Shown here one piece after another: positions 31,921-40,978 of a DNA stretch of 64,000 nt. This DNA comes from Deferribacterales bacterium Deferri_01 (lineage in GTDB: Bacteria > Chrysiogenota > Deferribacteres > Deferribacterales > Geovibrionaceae). The stretch spans positions 124,001 through 188,000 of the forward strand of contig LUZY01000009.1 of NCBI GenBank assembly GCA_001603805.1, given 5' to 3'. Every line of letters begins with the position of its first letter. The stretch's first letter is position 1. Under the pieces are notes generated by a model, which ran no database searches, was not told where the DNA came from, and worked only from the letters and a program-made list of their open reading frames with translations. The translations under genes were made by a program, and so were the position numbers.

Positions 31921-33675
31921 ATGAAACGTTTAATTCTGTTTATTTTCTGCTGCATTATGCTGACGGCTTTTGCTTCGTTTGCAGCGGAAGGAAAAGCTCT
32001 CTCGGACATCCATAAGGCATCCGATATCACATGTGCTGACTGTCACGGTAAAATGAAAAAAATCACTGTGGATGACAATGAAGTCAGCGTGAATTCTTCA
32101 TGTGTGAGCTGTCATGGCGGTATGGAGGAAATGGCTAAACTCAGCCATGAGGAAATCAATCCTCACGCATCTCACCTTGGTGACATCAATTGTACCACAT
32201 GCCATAAAGGGCATGAAAAATCACAGCCTTATTGCCTGAAATGCCACAGTTTCCCTATGGTTATTCCCGGTTCTGATGCTCCCGAAAAGAAATGGACGGA
32301 ATACGACCCTAAAGCAAAAATAACCCGCACAGAAACAACAGATGTTGTTGTTATAGGTGCCGGAGCAGCCGGTATGACTGCGGCTATCAATGCTTTTGAT
32401 GCAGGCGTTAAAGTAATAGTAATAGAAAAAATGCCCCTCACCGGCGGAAACAGTATGCTTGCTGCCGGCGGTATGAATGCTGCTGAAACAGTTTTTCAGA
32501 ACAAAAAAGGGATAGATGACTCAGTACAGCTCATGTACGAAGATACAATGAAGGGCGGAAAATACATGAATGTGCCCGCTCTTGCGGAAGTTCTCGCTAA
32601 AAACTCTTCATCATCAATAGACTGGCTTACCTCTGTAGGGGCAGACATGTCAGATGTGGGACGTATGGCGGGAGCAAGTGTCTACAGAACCCACCGTCCC
32701 ACCGGCGGTAAAGTTGTCGGCGCTCATATAGCAATTGTTCTCCGTAATAACGCCAAAGCCCGCAATATGGACGTGCGCCTTAATACAAAAGCTGAAAAGC
32801 TGATTGTTGATGAGGCAGGCAATGTTACTGGCATTATAGTTCAGGGTAAACATTCCGGCACATACGCTATCAAGGCAAAAGCAGTTGTGCTTGCTGCCGG
32901 CGGTTTTTCTGCCAATGCATCAAGAGTAGCTCATTACAAACCGGAATTCGCAGGTATGACAACTTCCAACCAGCCCGGCGCTCAGGGTGAGGGAATGGTT
33001 CTCGGAGCCAAAATCGGCGCTGAAATGTGGGGAATGGATCAGATACAGATTCACCCGACAGTTGCAGCAGGCAGCCGTATACTCATCACTGAAGCAGTGA
33101 GAGGCAACGGTGCTATCCTTGTTAACTACGAAGGCAAAAGATTCGTGAATGAGCTTACCACAAGGGATAAGGCTTCTGCTGCTATCCTTGCTCAGACAAA
33201 TAAATCAGCTTTCCTTGTTTTTGATGACAATGTGCGCAAAAGCCTTAAACAGATTGACGGCTACTTCCACCTTGATCTTGTGAAAACAGGCAACACTCCT
33301 GCTGAACTTGCAAAAGCTATGGGTGTTCCCGCTGATGCACTTGAGGCAACAATAAAAACATACAACGATGCTGTAAGCGCTAAGTCAGATAAAGAGTTCG
33401 GACGTCCCGATCTCCCAAGGGATTTTAAAACAGCTCCTTATATAGCAATAGAAGTGCGCCCCGGCATTCACTACACAATGGGCGGTCTGCTTATTAATAC
33501 AGATGCACAGGTTATGTCCATTGACGGAACACCTATCGGCAATCTTTATGCAGCAGGCGAAGTTACCGGCGGTGTTCACGGCGGAAACCGTCTTGGCGGT
33601 AACTCTATATCAGAAACGATAACATTCGGACGCATAGCGGGTACAAATGCCGCTAATCTTGTTAAATCCAAATAG
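31921..33675 (+). CDS. fccA: Flavocytochrome c fumarate reductase, periplasmic
   Basis: This 584-residue enzyme has a signal peptide (about 1-22). A tetrahaem domain follows, with CXXCH at C38-H42, C61-H65, C91-H95 and C105-H109. The FAD domain begins at V-V-V-I-G-A-G-A-A-G (142-151). Catalytic residues of the Shewanella-type enzyme are all present: His378, Glu391 and Arg394 (E-A-V-R-G), Arg415 in T-T-R-D, His517 in H-Y-T-M-G-G and Arg557 in G-N-R-L-G-G. It should reduce fumarate to succinate in the periplasm with electrons from a quinol dehydrogenase. It stands alone behind a sigma-54 promoter and the regulator's sites, so it is probably induced by the ligand of the adjacent sensor kinase. 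Length is standard. Confidence 0.95.
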   Translation: MKRLILFIFCCIMLTAFASFAAEGKALSDIHKASDITCADCHGKMKKITVDDNEVSVNSSCVSCHGGMEEMAKLSHEEINPHASHLGDINCTTCHKGHEKSQPYCLKCHSFPMVIPGSDAPEKKWTEYDPKAKITRTETTDVVVIGAGAAGMTAAINAFDAGVKVIVIEKMPLTGGNSMLAAGGMNAAETVFQNKKGIDDSVQLMYEDTMKGGKYMNVPALAEVLAKNSSSSIDWLTSVGADMSDVGRMAGASVYRTHRPTGGKVVGAHIAIVLRNNAKARNMDVRLNTKAEKLIVDEAGNVTGIIVQGKHSGTYAIKAKAVVLAAGGFSANASRVAHYKPEFAGMTTSNQPGAQGEGMVLGAKIGAEMWGMDQIQIHPTVAAGSRILITEAVRGNGAILVNYEGKRFVNELTTRDKASAAILAQTNKSAFLVFDDNVRKSLKQIDGYFHLDLVKTGNTPAELAKAMGVPADALEATIKTYNDAVSAKSDKEFGRPDLPRDFKTAPYIAIEVRPGIHYTMGGLLINTDAQVMSIDGTPIGNLYAAGEVTGGVHGGNRLGGNSISETITFGRIAGTNAANLVKSK

Positions 33676-33693
33676 ACAACCTCCGTATAACAC

Positions 33694-33740
33694 CATACCC
33701 GCAGGATCCTTAGTCCTGCGGGTATGCCCCTATAACTTTT
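33694..33740 (+). terminator. Hairpin after fccA containing a tRNA-Leu anticodon arm copy
   Basis: CATACCCGCAGGA (33694-33706) pairs perfectly with TCCTGCGGGTATG (33714-33726) around TCCTTAG, followed by CCCCTATAACTTTT (33727-33740) and more Ts; it probably ends the fccA transcript. Nineteen bases inside it (33702-33720) are identical to the tRNA-Leu gene at 28375-28393. On the minus strand the stem and seven-base loop reproduce the anticodon arm with loop C-T-A-A-G-G-A. Confidence 0.82.
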
Positions 33741-33761
33741 TATTTTCAGGCGGGTTTCTTT

Positions 33762-34970
33762 ATGACGCTTAAAGAGAGATTTCCTGCTTTTACAGGAAGA
33801 AATTACAGACTGTTCTGGACAGCGCAGTTTATATCCCTCACTGGAGTCTGGATGCAGTCTGTGGCACAGGGGTGGCTTATATACAAGCTTAGTATGTCTC
33901 CTGCTGCACTGGCTGCTGCTGCCATAGCTCTTTCTGCTCCGGTTTTTGTTTTCTCTGTATTCGGCGGACTTGCCGCAGATTTTGTTGACCGGAAAAAACT
34001 TCTTGTTTCCACACAGATAGCTGCTTCTGTTCCGGCTTTAATCCTTTACTATATCACCGCAACAGATAAAGCCAGCGTGGAGTGGATCATAGCGCTTGCT
34101 GCAATGACAGGGGTGGTAAACGCATTTGAATACCCGGCAAGACACGCAATGACAGCAGAAATTGTCACCAGAGATAAGCTGACAAGCGCTGTAACTCTTC
34201 AGGCTGTTGCATTCAACGCCACCAGAATGATAGGTTCTTCCGCAGCAGGTTTCATCATTGTTGTAAGCAGCCCTGCCATATGCTTTCTTATCAACTTTGT
34301 GAGCTACCTTACCGGAGCTTTGCTGTATTCCATGATTGAGCAGGAAGCTGCCTCTACAGGGAGAGATTCTGTGAAAAATACGAGAAGTATAGCAGACGGA
34401 ATAAAGTTTATCCTGAAAAGACGGGACATAACAGGCGTGCTTATCATTGTTGCCGCTGTCAGCCTTTTTGGAATACCTTTTATTCCGATGCTGCCGCTTT
34501 TTGCGGAAGGAGTTCTGCACTCCGGGGCGGACGGTTTGGGAATGCTTTCGGGTATAACCGGGGCAGGTTCCATGATCGCAGCCATAACAGTAGCCTGTAT
34601 GCCGGAAATAAGCCACAAAGGACGCAATATGGTTTTCTCTGCGTTCTTTTTTGCTTTTTCTCTTTTTCTTTTTGCCAGATCTACCAACCTGTATTTTTCC
34701 ATGGCGGCACTGGCTGCTGCCGGGTGGGGTATTGTCTGTATACTTGCCCTTGCTAACTGCTTTATTCAGCACAAATGCCCCAGCCATATGAGGGGCAGGG
34801 TCATGGCTGCTTTCTCTTTCGCACTGGTAGGGCTTGCGCCTGTCGGACATGCTGTTATGGGGTATTCCGCCGGTAAGCTTGGAGTCGCAGACGCTGTTTC
34901 GATGAGTTCTTTGATATGTATTCTGATTGTTATTGCCGGAGGGGTGAATTTAATAAAAAACCCCGCCTGA
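33762..34970 (+). CDS. MFS transporter (EntS-like family)
   Basis: This 402-residue inner-membrane protein has twelve predicted helices. The start M-T-L-K-E-R-F-P-A-F-T-G-R-N-Y-R-L-F-W and the loop G-L-A-A-D-F-V-D-R-K-K-L are typical of the MFS_3 family that includes the enterobactin exporter EntS. N-A-F-E-Y-P-A-R-H-A is another family phrase. It starts 21 bp after the fccA hairpin region and about 86 bp after fccA, with no promoter that I can identify. It may be transcribed by read-through or independently. The substrate is unknown. Its stop codon lies inside the terminator hairpin shared with the chemoreceptor gene. Confidence 0.85.
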   Translation: MTLKERFPAFTGRNYRLFWTAQFISLTGVWMQSVAQGWLIYKLSMSPAALAAAAIALSAPVFVFSVFGGLAADFVDRKKLLVSTQIAASVPALILYYITATDKASVEWIIALAAMTGVVNAFEYPARHAMTAEIVTRDKLTSAVTLQAVAFNATRMIGSSAAGFIIVVSSPAICFLINFVSYLTGALLYSMIEQEAASTGRDSVKNTRSIADGIKFILKRRDITGVLIIVAAVSLFGIPFIPMLPLFAEGVLHSGADGLGMLSGITGAGSMIAAITVACMPEISHKGRNMVFSAFFFAFSLFLFARSTNLYFSMAALAAAGWGIVCILALANCFIQHKCPSHMRGRVMAAFSFALVGLAPVGHAVMGYSAGKLGVADAVSMSSLICILIVIAGGVNLIKNPA

Positions 34971-34988
34971 TGCGTTCATCAAACGGGG
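34951..34988 (-). terminator. Terminator of the chemoreceptor gene, also shared with the MFS gene
   Basis: CCCCG (34961-34965) pairs with CGGGG (34984-34988), with an inner stem TGATG/CATCA around CGTT. On the minus strand the stem is followed by TTTTTT, so it mainly serves the leftward chemoreceptor. The stop codon of the rightward MFS gene (34968-34970) lies within it. Confidence 0.85.
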
Positions 34989-34996
34989 ATAAAATT

Positions 34997-36634
34997 TTAT
35001 CTTCTATTCATTTTAGGACCCAGATGTTTCCCGTATTCCTTGTCTTCATGCATTATATGGTTTTTAAGCCAGTCCTGAAGGAAACTCATGAGGTTAAATC
35101 CGATAACCTCTTTTCCCTTTTTATAGTTGTCAAGAAACTGTCCCACGGCGGCTTTGAGCTTTTCGTGTGATTTTATGTGATTGTGGCTTTGATTATAGCC
35201 GTATTTCCTGAAGGCTTCCTCTTCCGAATCGAAGTGGTAAACAGTGTACTCAACAAGCTCATTCAGCGTTTTCTCAAGCATTTGTTTGCCTGTGTCCTGT
35301 CTTATTGCGTTGTACAGGTTGTTGATTATGCTTACGAGCTTCTTATGCTGTTCATCAAACTGGTTTACTCCTGTTTCGAGAACAGATGACCATTTGATAA
35401 ATTCATCTCCGTTTGTAGTGGTAAAGCCGGATACGCTTCCCGCCAGACCTTTTGTAACGTCCAGAAGGTTGTTGCCGGCTATTACTGATTCGTTTGCCAT
35501 GTGGAGAATATTTGAAGACATGTCGGATATTTCTATGGTGCTGTTGGACACTTCGCTGAGGGCAATATTTTCTTCTTCCATTGCTCTCACTATGCCGTTG
35601 AGCTGGCTTGTAAGCTCGTTAATGCTGTCTGCTATAGTGTTGATGGAGCTTACGGATTCACCAGAAAACTCAATACCTTTTTCAACATTTTCGACCCCTT
35701 CCTTAACCTTGCCGAAAACATCGTTGATTTTATACTGAAGCTCTCTGATAACAGCGCCTATCTGTTCAGTGGAGTCTGTTGTCTTTCCTGCGAGTTTACG
35801 AACCTCATCAGCCACAACGGCGAAACCTCTGCCGTGTTCTCCCGCTCTTGCAGCTTCGATTGCGGCATTGAGTGCGAGCAGGTTTGTCTGGTCTGCAATC
35901 TCTTTGATTGAAACTACTATGTGTTCAATCTCCTCGGACTGCTTAAGGAACTCTTCAACCACCGCAGAGATGGACGATATGCTTCCGGATATATTTTCCA
36001 TACTTTTCCGGTTGCTGGAAATTATGCTTATGCCTGTTTTAACTCTTTCGCTGCAGTCCTCCACAAGCTCAAAGGATGTTTTGCAGGTGGAAAGGACACT
36101 TTGTCCGGTTGAGGTAAGTTCTTCGGCTGCGCTGGACACATTGTTGACGTTATCATTTATCGTATTGATCTGCCCGTTAACTTCAGAGTTGACTGAAGAA
36201 AGGTTGTCAGCAAGGCTTCTTATGTTGTTTGCAGCGTGGTAAAACTCGGCTATTGTTCTGTCCAGCTTATCAAGAAGCTGATTCAGTCCGCCGCCCAGTT
36301 CTTTCATTTCCCCTCTGCACTCATCCACCGGAACTCTTTTGGTGAGATCTCCGCTGAGAGCGGCATTAAGAGTGAGACCAAATTCCTTTACACCGCAGCT
36401 AACTCTTTTAAATGCCATATAAGGTATTAAAAATGCCGGAATAAGAGCAGTGAGAATACATATGATTGAGATTGTCAGACCGGTGGAAGCAAGCTGCATC
36501 GCCTCTATACTTGCCTTATCTCCAGGCATTATCTGCCTGAAAAAGAAGAAGTTTTTAATACCGATGAATCCTGCTGTAATACCGGGCACTACGGAAATAA
36601 TGATAAAAATGATATGTTTCAGAGAAAGGCGCAT
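34997..36634 (-). CDS. Methyl-accepting chemoreceptor with C-terminal haemerythrin domain
   Basis: This 545-residue receptor has two membrane helices at the N-terminus (about 8-27 and 50-73) with a short loop, a HAMP-like region (about 75-130) and the signalling coiled coil. The coiled coil contains the MCP hairpin tip with [19 protein letters not shown]. Residues about 415-535 are a bacteriohaemerythrin domain. The seven ligands of the di-iron site can be picked out: F-D-E-Q-H, Y-H-F-D-S-E-E, H-N-H-I-K-S-H and [10 protein letters not shown]. It probably reports oxygen or redox state to the chemotaxis system. The fusion of sensing domain at the cytoplasmic end resembles DcrH of Desulfovibrio. 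Confidence 0.93.
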   Translation of the reverse strand: MRLSLKHIIFIIISVVPGITAGFIGIKNFFFFRQIMPGDKASIEAMQLASTGLTISIICILTALIPAFLIPYMAFKRVSCGVKEFGLTLNAALSGDLTKRVPVDECRGEMKELGGGLNQLLDKLDRTIAEFYHAANNIRSLADNLSSVNSEVNGQINTINDNVNNVSSAAEELTSTGQSVLSTCKTSFELVEDCSERVKTGISIISSNRKSMENISGSISSISAVVEEFLKQSEEIEHIVVSIKEIADQTNLLALNAAIEAARAGEHGRGFAVVADEVRKLAGKTTDSTEQIGAVIRELQYKINDVFGKVKEGVENVEKGIEFSGESVSSINTIADSINELTSQLNGIVRAMEEENIALSEVSNSTIEISDMSSNILHMANESVIAGNNLLDVTKGLAGSVSGFTTTNGDEFIKWSSVLETGVNQFDEQHKKLVSIINNLYNAIRQDTGKQMLEKTLNELVEYTVYHFDSEEEAFRKYGYNQSHNHIKSHEKLKAAVGQFLDNYKKGKEVIGFNLMSFLQDWLKNHIMHEDKEYGKHLGPKMNRR

Positions 36635-36839
36635 ATGATAGACCCCCGAATAATCTGCATGCTGAATGAATAAACCCCATTCTGTTCAGATTTTTCTTAC
36701 ATTCTTGCAAAAGAAAATTAAAAATAGCTTTATGTTTTCTTTAAAGCAATATAAATACCTGATATATTGCTGTAAAAGAAGTTAATCCTATAGGGATTAT
36801 ATATATATTATTAATTGTTATTCCTATTCATAATTTTTG
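36635..36839. other. AT-rich gap between the glycosyltransferase and chemoreceptor genes
   Basis: This 205-bp stretch holds no gene. TAATCC and GGATTA (36783-36799) form a small hairpin that could weakly end the leftward dcw transcript. The rest should contain the chemoreceptor promoter, but I found no convincing sigma-28 or sigma-54 element. Confidence 0.4.
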
Positions 36840-37892
36840 TCAATTGAAAAAAGACGCAAACTGTTCCGCAAAGTCAAGATAGTCATAGTTTTTATGGTAC
36901 ATTTTGTAGTCTTTTATACGGTTTTTAATTGCCTGAACATCGCCTGCGGCGAATATGTTTGAAGGGGGAATTATTTCGGGAATAACTCCTATGTCTGATC
37001 CGATTACAGGTACTCCGCAGGACATCATCTCCATACCGACACGGCACACAGCTTCTGAACCCAGAGAGGGGATAACGCCGAGATCCATGGCGCTTATCAC
37101 ATCAACAACGTCATTTCTCATGCCTGTAACAGCAGTGATATTTCTGAGCCCTCTGTTTTCCAGCATTATTTTGATGTCCGACTCATCCATCCGTGCGTCA
37201 ACGCCGGCAACAATAAGGCGGATATTATCCATTCCTTCTTTTCTTAATTCTTCAATGGCACGAAACAGAGAATCGTGCCCTTTCACAGTGTCATATCTGG
37301 CAAGGATGCCAAGAACAAAGTCATTATCTGTAAAGCCGAATTCACGCCTTACTCTTTGTCTGCCGTCTTCATTGCGTGTGAAATATTCTCTGTCAACGCC
37401 GCCGTAGAGTGTTACAACTTTTTTTTCAGGCAGCTTGAGTTTTTCCAGATGAAACCTGCGCATGGATTCGCAGGATGTGACAACTTTATCCACTGCATTG
37501 TGATACAGCCAGCGGGAGAGGGCATCCGCCTTGGGGGGTCTGCGGTCGCCCCTCACCCTGACCAGCTTCCACTTCGGTCTTTCCCAAAAACGAACATGGG
37601 TGAAGTAGAAAAAAAACTCGCCTCTGTGGCAAACCACCACGTCCGGCTTAAATTCTCTGACAGCTTTCTTAAATCTGAGTGCCGACTGAAGAAGATTCAG
37701 AGGGTTCAGACTGTTCAGTTCTGCTTCAAAGGTCTGAATGCCCGCCTCTTTAGCCTTTATGACCGGAGGTGTGTCGGGAAGACCCATTACTGCTGTTTTG
37801 TGACCCAGAGCCTCAAGCCCAAGCGACAGCATGTGGGCATACCATGCGGTAGCGTTATACCACCTTACATTAATGACATTCAGAACCTTCAT
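36840..37892 (-). CDS. Glycosyltransferase family 4-type protein
   Basis: This 350-residue enzyme is of the GT-B type. The N-terminal half begins M-K-V-L-N-V-I-N-V-R-W-Y-N-A-T-A-W-Y. The C-terminal nucleotide-sugar domain has L-G-I-L-A-R-Y-D-T-V-K-G-H and the E-x7-E motif in S-E-A-V-C-R-V-G-M-E-M, then C-G-V-P-V-I-G-S-D. The donor sugar cannot be read. It lies 17 bp after ftsZ on the same strand, making it the last gene of the division/cell-wall operon. An envelope-glycan role (for example lipopolysaccharide) is likely but not shown. It looks like a later addition to the operon. Confidence 0.88.
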   Translation of the reverse strand: MKVLNVINVRWYNATAWYAHMLSLGLEALGHKTAVMGLPDTPPVIKAKEAGIQTFEAELNSLNPLNLLQSALRFKKAVREFKPDVVVCHRGEFFFYFTHVRFWERPKWKLVRVRGDRRPPKADALSRWLYHNAVDKVVTSCESMRRFHLEKLKLPEKKVVTLYGGVDREYFTRNEDGRQRVRREFGFTDNDFVLGILARYDTVKGHDSLFRAIEELRKEGMDNIRLIVAGVDARMDESDIKIMLENRGLRNITAVTGMRNDVVDVISAMDLGVIPSLGSEAVCRVGMEMMSCGVPVIGSDIGVIPEIIPPSNIFAAGDVQAIKNRIKDYKMYHKNYDYLDFAEQFASFFN

Positions 37893-37909
37893 TATATCTG
37901 CTTTTTCCC

Positions 37910-39046
37910 TTAATCCTGCTGATACCTGAGATACGCGGGAATATCAAATTCCTCTTCCTTGGCGTCGCTCACAGTTTTAAGGGAGTGATCTCTCTCGGTA
38001 ATTTTAGCAACTTTCTCCTTAAAGGTTGAGACATGCTTGGGCTGTTTATTCAGAAAGCTTTCGAGTTCGGGGCTCTTAGCCTGCTTTTTTTCTTTTTTGC
38101 CGAGACCTGTGGCTACAACAGTAACTCTGATTGAGCCGTTGAAGTTGGGGTCAATGACCACGCCTTCATAGATATTGGCGTTGTCACCAGCGCTGTCATG
38201 TATCTTGGTGGCGATGTTCTGCACCTCGTGCATCTTAAGGTCTTTGCCGCATGCGATATTAACAAGCAGACCTTCTGCTCCGTGGATGCTGATGTCCGCA
38301 AGAAGGGGAGACTTAAGGGCACGTTCTGCCGCTTCTATATCTCTGTTTTCGCCGGATGCTTCACCGATTCCCATGAGCGCCATGCCTTTTGATTCCATGA
38401 TGGAGCGTATATCAGCAAAGTCCACGTTGATATATCCGCTTCCGTTAATGGAGTCACTGATACCCTGAACACCCTGTCTGAGAACATCGTCAGCCATTCT
38501 GAACGCATCTTCAAAGAGCGTGTTGTCTTTGCATTCAGCGGTGATTCTGTCGTTAGGAACGACAATGTAAGTATCCACATGGTTTTTCAGGAATTCAAGC
38601 CCCTGTTCTGCGTTGCTGTTTCTCTTTTTGCCTTCCCAAGTGAAGGGTTTTGAAACAACAGCCACTGTGAGCGCTCCGAGTTCCTTTGCAACACTTGCTA
38701 TAACAGGTGCTGCGCCTGTTCCTGTTCCGCCGCCCATTCCTGCTGCGATGAAAACCAGATCAGCACCTTTAAGCTGTGCTTCAATGGCTTCCATGTCTTC
38801 AATTGCGGCTTTTTTGCCCTGTTCGGGTATTCCGCCTGCACCGAGCCCTTTGGTCAGTGTTGTACCGAGCTGGATTTTATTCGGAGCCTTACTGTTACGC
38901 AGAGCCTGCTGGTCTGTGTTCGCTGCGATAAATTCCACACCTTCGATACCGTGTTCAATCATGTTGTTAATGGCGTTTCCGCCCGCTCCGCCGACGCCGA
39001 TCACTTTGATGCAGGCGCCCTGCTTCACATCTACAAATTCAAACAT
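37910..39046 (-). CDS. ftsZ: Cell division protein FtsZ
   Basis: This 378-residue tubulin-like GTPase forms the division ring. The N-terminal GTP-binding segments are [11 protein letters not shown] and the tubulin signature G-G-G-T-G-T-G. The T7 loop N-V-D-F-A-D-I is present for GTP hydrolysis in the polymer. After a flexible linker rich in Lys and Glu, the C-terminal peptide [10 protein letters not shown], which binds FtsA, ends the protein. The order ftsQ-ftsA-ftsZ is conserved. It begins 18 bp after the ftsA stop. Confidence 0.98.
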   Translation of the reverse strand: MFEFVDVKQGACIKVIGVGGAGGNAINNMIEHGIEGVEFIAANTDQQALRNSKAPNKIQLGTTLTKGLGAGGIPEQGKKAAIEDMEAIEAQLKGADLVFIAAGMGGGTGTGAAPVIASVAKELGALTVAVVSKPFTWEGKKRNSNAEQGLEFLKNHVDTYIVVPNDRITAECKDNTLFEDAFRMADDVLRQGVQGISDSINGSGYINVDFADIRSIMESKGMALMGIGEASGENRDIEAAERALKSPLLADISIHGAEGLLVNIACGKDLKMHEVQNIATKIHDSAGDNANIYEGVVIDPNFNGSIRVTVVATGLGKKEKKQAKSPELESFLNKQPKHVSTFKEKVAKITERDHSLKTVSDAKEEEFDIPAYLRYQQD

Positions 39047-39064
39047 ACAAACCCCCTGATATGT

Positions 39065-40300
39065 TTAAAAGAACTCTTTTAACCATCCTTTCATTCTCTG
39101 GAATATACTTCCGAAGACTTTCTCTTCGCTGCCTCTTGAGAGCTTTGCTCCTGCCTTTCCTTTTCTGGTGGCGTATATGGCAAGCCCGACAGCAGTGGCG
39201 TATCTGGGATCTGAAACCAGATCCGTCAGTCCGCCTATATTTATAGGTCTTCCCACCCTTACGGGTGTGTTAAATACATTTGTGGCAAGTTCTTCGATGC
39301 CCTCGAAATTGCTCAGGCCTCCTGTTACCACTATGCCTGCTCCCATGAGTTCGAGGAGTTTGTGCTTCTGAAGCTCTCCTTTGAACATCTGGAAGACTTC
39401 CTCTCCCCTTGCCTGAAGAATCTGTGTGAGAACAGGTTTGCTTATCTTGCGCGGCGGTCTTCCGCCAACTGTGGTCACGTTTACAGTTTCATCATCAGAA
39501 ACAAGTGGCATCCACACGCAGCCGTGTTTGATCTTAAGCCTTTCAGCTTCTGATTCAGGCGTGCTTAAACCTATGGAGAGGTCTTTTGTAAAGTGGTTGC
39601 CGCCTATCTGAAGAATAGCAGTATGGTAAACCGCACCCTGTTTATAGACAGCCATATCGCATGTTCCGCCGCCGCCGTCGATGAGGCATACGCCTATCTC
39701 TGTTTCATCTTCGCTGAGTACAGCCTTTGCGGAGGCGAACTGCTCAAGTATTATATCATCAACCGTAATGCCTGCTTTTTCGCAGCATTTTACGATATTT
39801 GTTGCTGAAGAAACCTGCCCTGTGACTATGTGGACATCCACCTCAAGGCGGACACCGCTCATCCCCACGGGATATTTTATCTCTGTCTGTCCGTCAAGTA
39901 TGTACTGCTGAGGTATAACATCGAGTATCTCCTCACCGAGCTGCATATTGTACGCAGAGGCGGATTCTATAACCCTGTCTATATCCTGCTGGGTTACTTC
40001 CTTGTTTTTGACTGCTATAGTTCCTCTGGTGTTGAAGCTTTTTATATGTCCGCTGGCAAGTCCTGCTGTGACGCTTTTTATTTCCACGCCGGACATCCTT
40101 TCTGCTTCTTCCTTTGCTTTCTGGATGCAGGCTACGGTTTCTTCTATATTGACAACAACACCTTTGCGGACGCCTTTTGAAGGAACGCTTCCTATGCCCA
40201 GAATGTCTATACTTCTGTCAGCGTTTTTTCTGGCGACAACCATGCAGACTTTTGTCGTCCCTAGGTCAAGCCCGACATAAATATTATTATCCTGAGACAT
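39065..40300 (-). CDS. ftsA: Cell division protein FtsA
   Basis: This 411-residue actin-like ATPase anchors FtsZ to the membrane. The first phosphate loop G-L-D-L-G-T-T-K-V is at residues 10-18, the second phosphate segment reads D-G-G-G-G-T-C-D-M, and an adenosine motif G-G-L-S-N-F-E-G follows. The C-terminal membrane-targeting amphipathic helix is seen in F-Q-R-M-K-G-W-L-K-E-F-F. It overlaps ftsQ by 14 bp. Confidence 0.97.
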   Translation of the reverse strand: MSQDNNIYVGLDLGTTKVCMVVARKNADRSIDILGIGSVPSKGVRKGVVVNIEETVACIQKAKEEAERMSGVEIKSVTAGLASGHIKSFNTRGTIAVKNKEVTQQDIDRVIESASAYNMQLGEEILDVIPQQYILDGQTEIKYPVGMSGVRLEVDVHIVTGQVSSATNIVKCCEKAGITVDDIILEQFASAKAVLSEDETEIGVCLIDGGGGTCDMAVYKQGAVYHTAILQIGGNHFTKDLSIGLSTPESEAERLKIKHGCVWMPLVSDDETVNVTTVGGRPPRKISKPVLTQILQARGEEVFQMFKGELQKHKLLELMGAGIVVTGGLSNFEGIEELATNVFNTPVRVGRPINIGGLTDLVSDPRYATAVGLAIYATRKGKAGAKLSRGSEEKVFGSIFQRMKGWLKEFF

Positions 40301-40976
40301 TTTTCACCCCATTCACGTATATTTTTCCACGCAGCCTCATGTCAACGTAATCCACCCTTGCGTATTTGCCGCTTATCCTGCTGTTGTATATCCTGAACAT
40401 ATCGGTGACGCTTTCGTCATATCCGCATTTGTAAAGAACACCGTCAACCACAAGCTCAAAATGCATTGGCTTCAGCAGGGCACGGCTGCCGTGCATTTCG
40501 GGTGTTTTGTCGTATATTTTCAGGAAACTGACAAGCTGCTCTTTATCTGTTCCCCTGTACATTACTGTTTCCCCTCCTGTGCATTTATCAGGCACAAGAG
40601 TTCCGCTTGCGGCGGCTATATAACATTCCTTTCCCATCCTTACTGCGGCTATGGGTCTCTCCTCAAAGATTGTGACCTTAAGCGTGTCGGGAAAGATTTT
40701 TTTTATTTCAACCTTTTCCACCCAAATGTCATCAATCCGGTGGAGCCTGTTTTCATCAAGGTCAAACATGTTTTTTCCGGCGAGGCTTCTGGCAAAGGCG
40801 TCCACCTTGGCACGGTCAGTGCGGATTACACCCTGAACATTAACGGTTTTCACAAGGAAGTATTTGCTGCTTCCTGTCATTTTCACTATGCCGGCCGCAG
40901 CCCAGACGACTCCGCCTGTGAGTAATGCGAAAACTGTCAGAACAAGTGTGACTTTGAAAAAACCTTTCTTTTTCAT
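40287..40976 (-). CDS. ftsQ: Cell division protein FtsQ
   Basis: This 229-residue bitopic membrane protein has a short basic cytoplasmic start, one transmembrane helix (about 8-28) and a periplasmic POTRA domain beginning with F-L-V-K-T-V-N-V-Q-G (about 40-110). F-P-D-T-L-K-V-T-I-F-E-E-R-P-I-A is the typical end of the POTRA strand pattern (canonical W-P-x-x-L-x-V-x-I-x-E). It links the early ring to FtsB/FtsL. It starts two bases after ddl and overlaps ftsA. Confidence 0.93.
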   Translation of the reverse strand: MKKKGFFKVTLVLTVFALLTGGVVWAAAGIVKMTGSSKYFLVKTVNVQGVIRTDRAKVDAFARSLAGKNMFDLDENRLHRIDDIWVEKVEIKKIFPDTLKVTIFEERPIAAVRMGKECYIAAASGTLVPDKCTGGETVMYRGTDKEQLVSFLKIYDKTPEMHGSRALLKPMHFELVVDGVLYKCGYDESVTDMFRIYNSRISGKYARVDYVDMRLRGKIYVNGVKNVSG

Positions 40977-40978
40977 AG

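Noticed and set aside
34038-34850. Leftward 270-codon frame inside the MFS gene
   Set aside because: It is antisense to twelve clear membrane helices, and its Lys/His/Arg/Cys-rich text is a mirror of hydrophobic codons.
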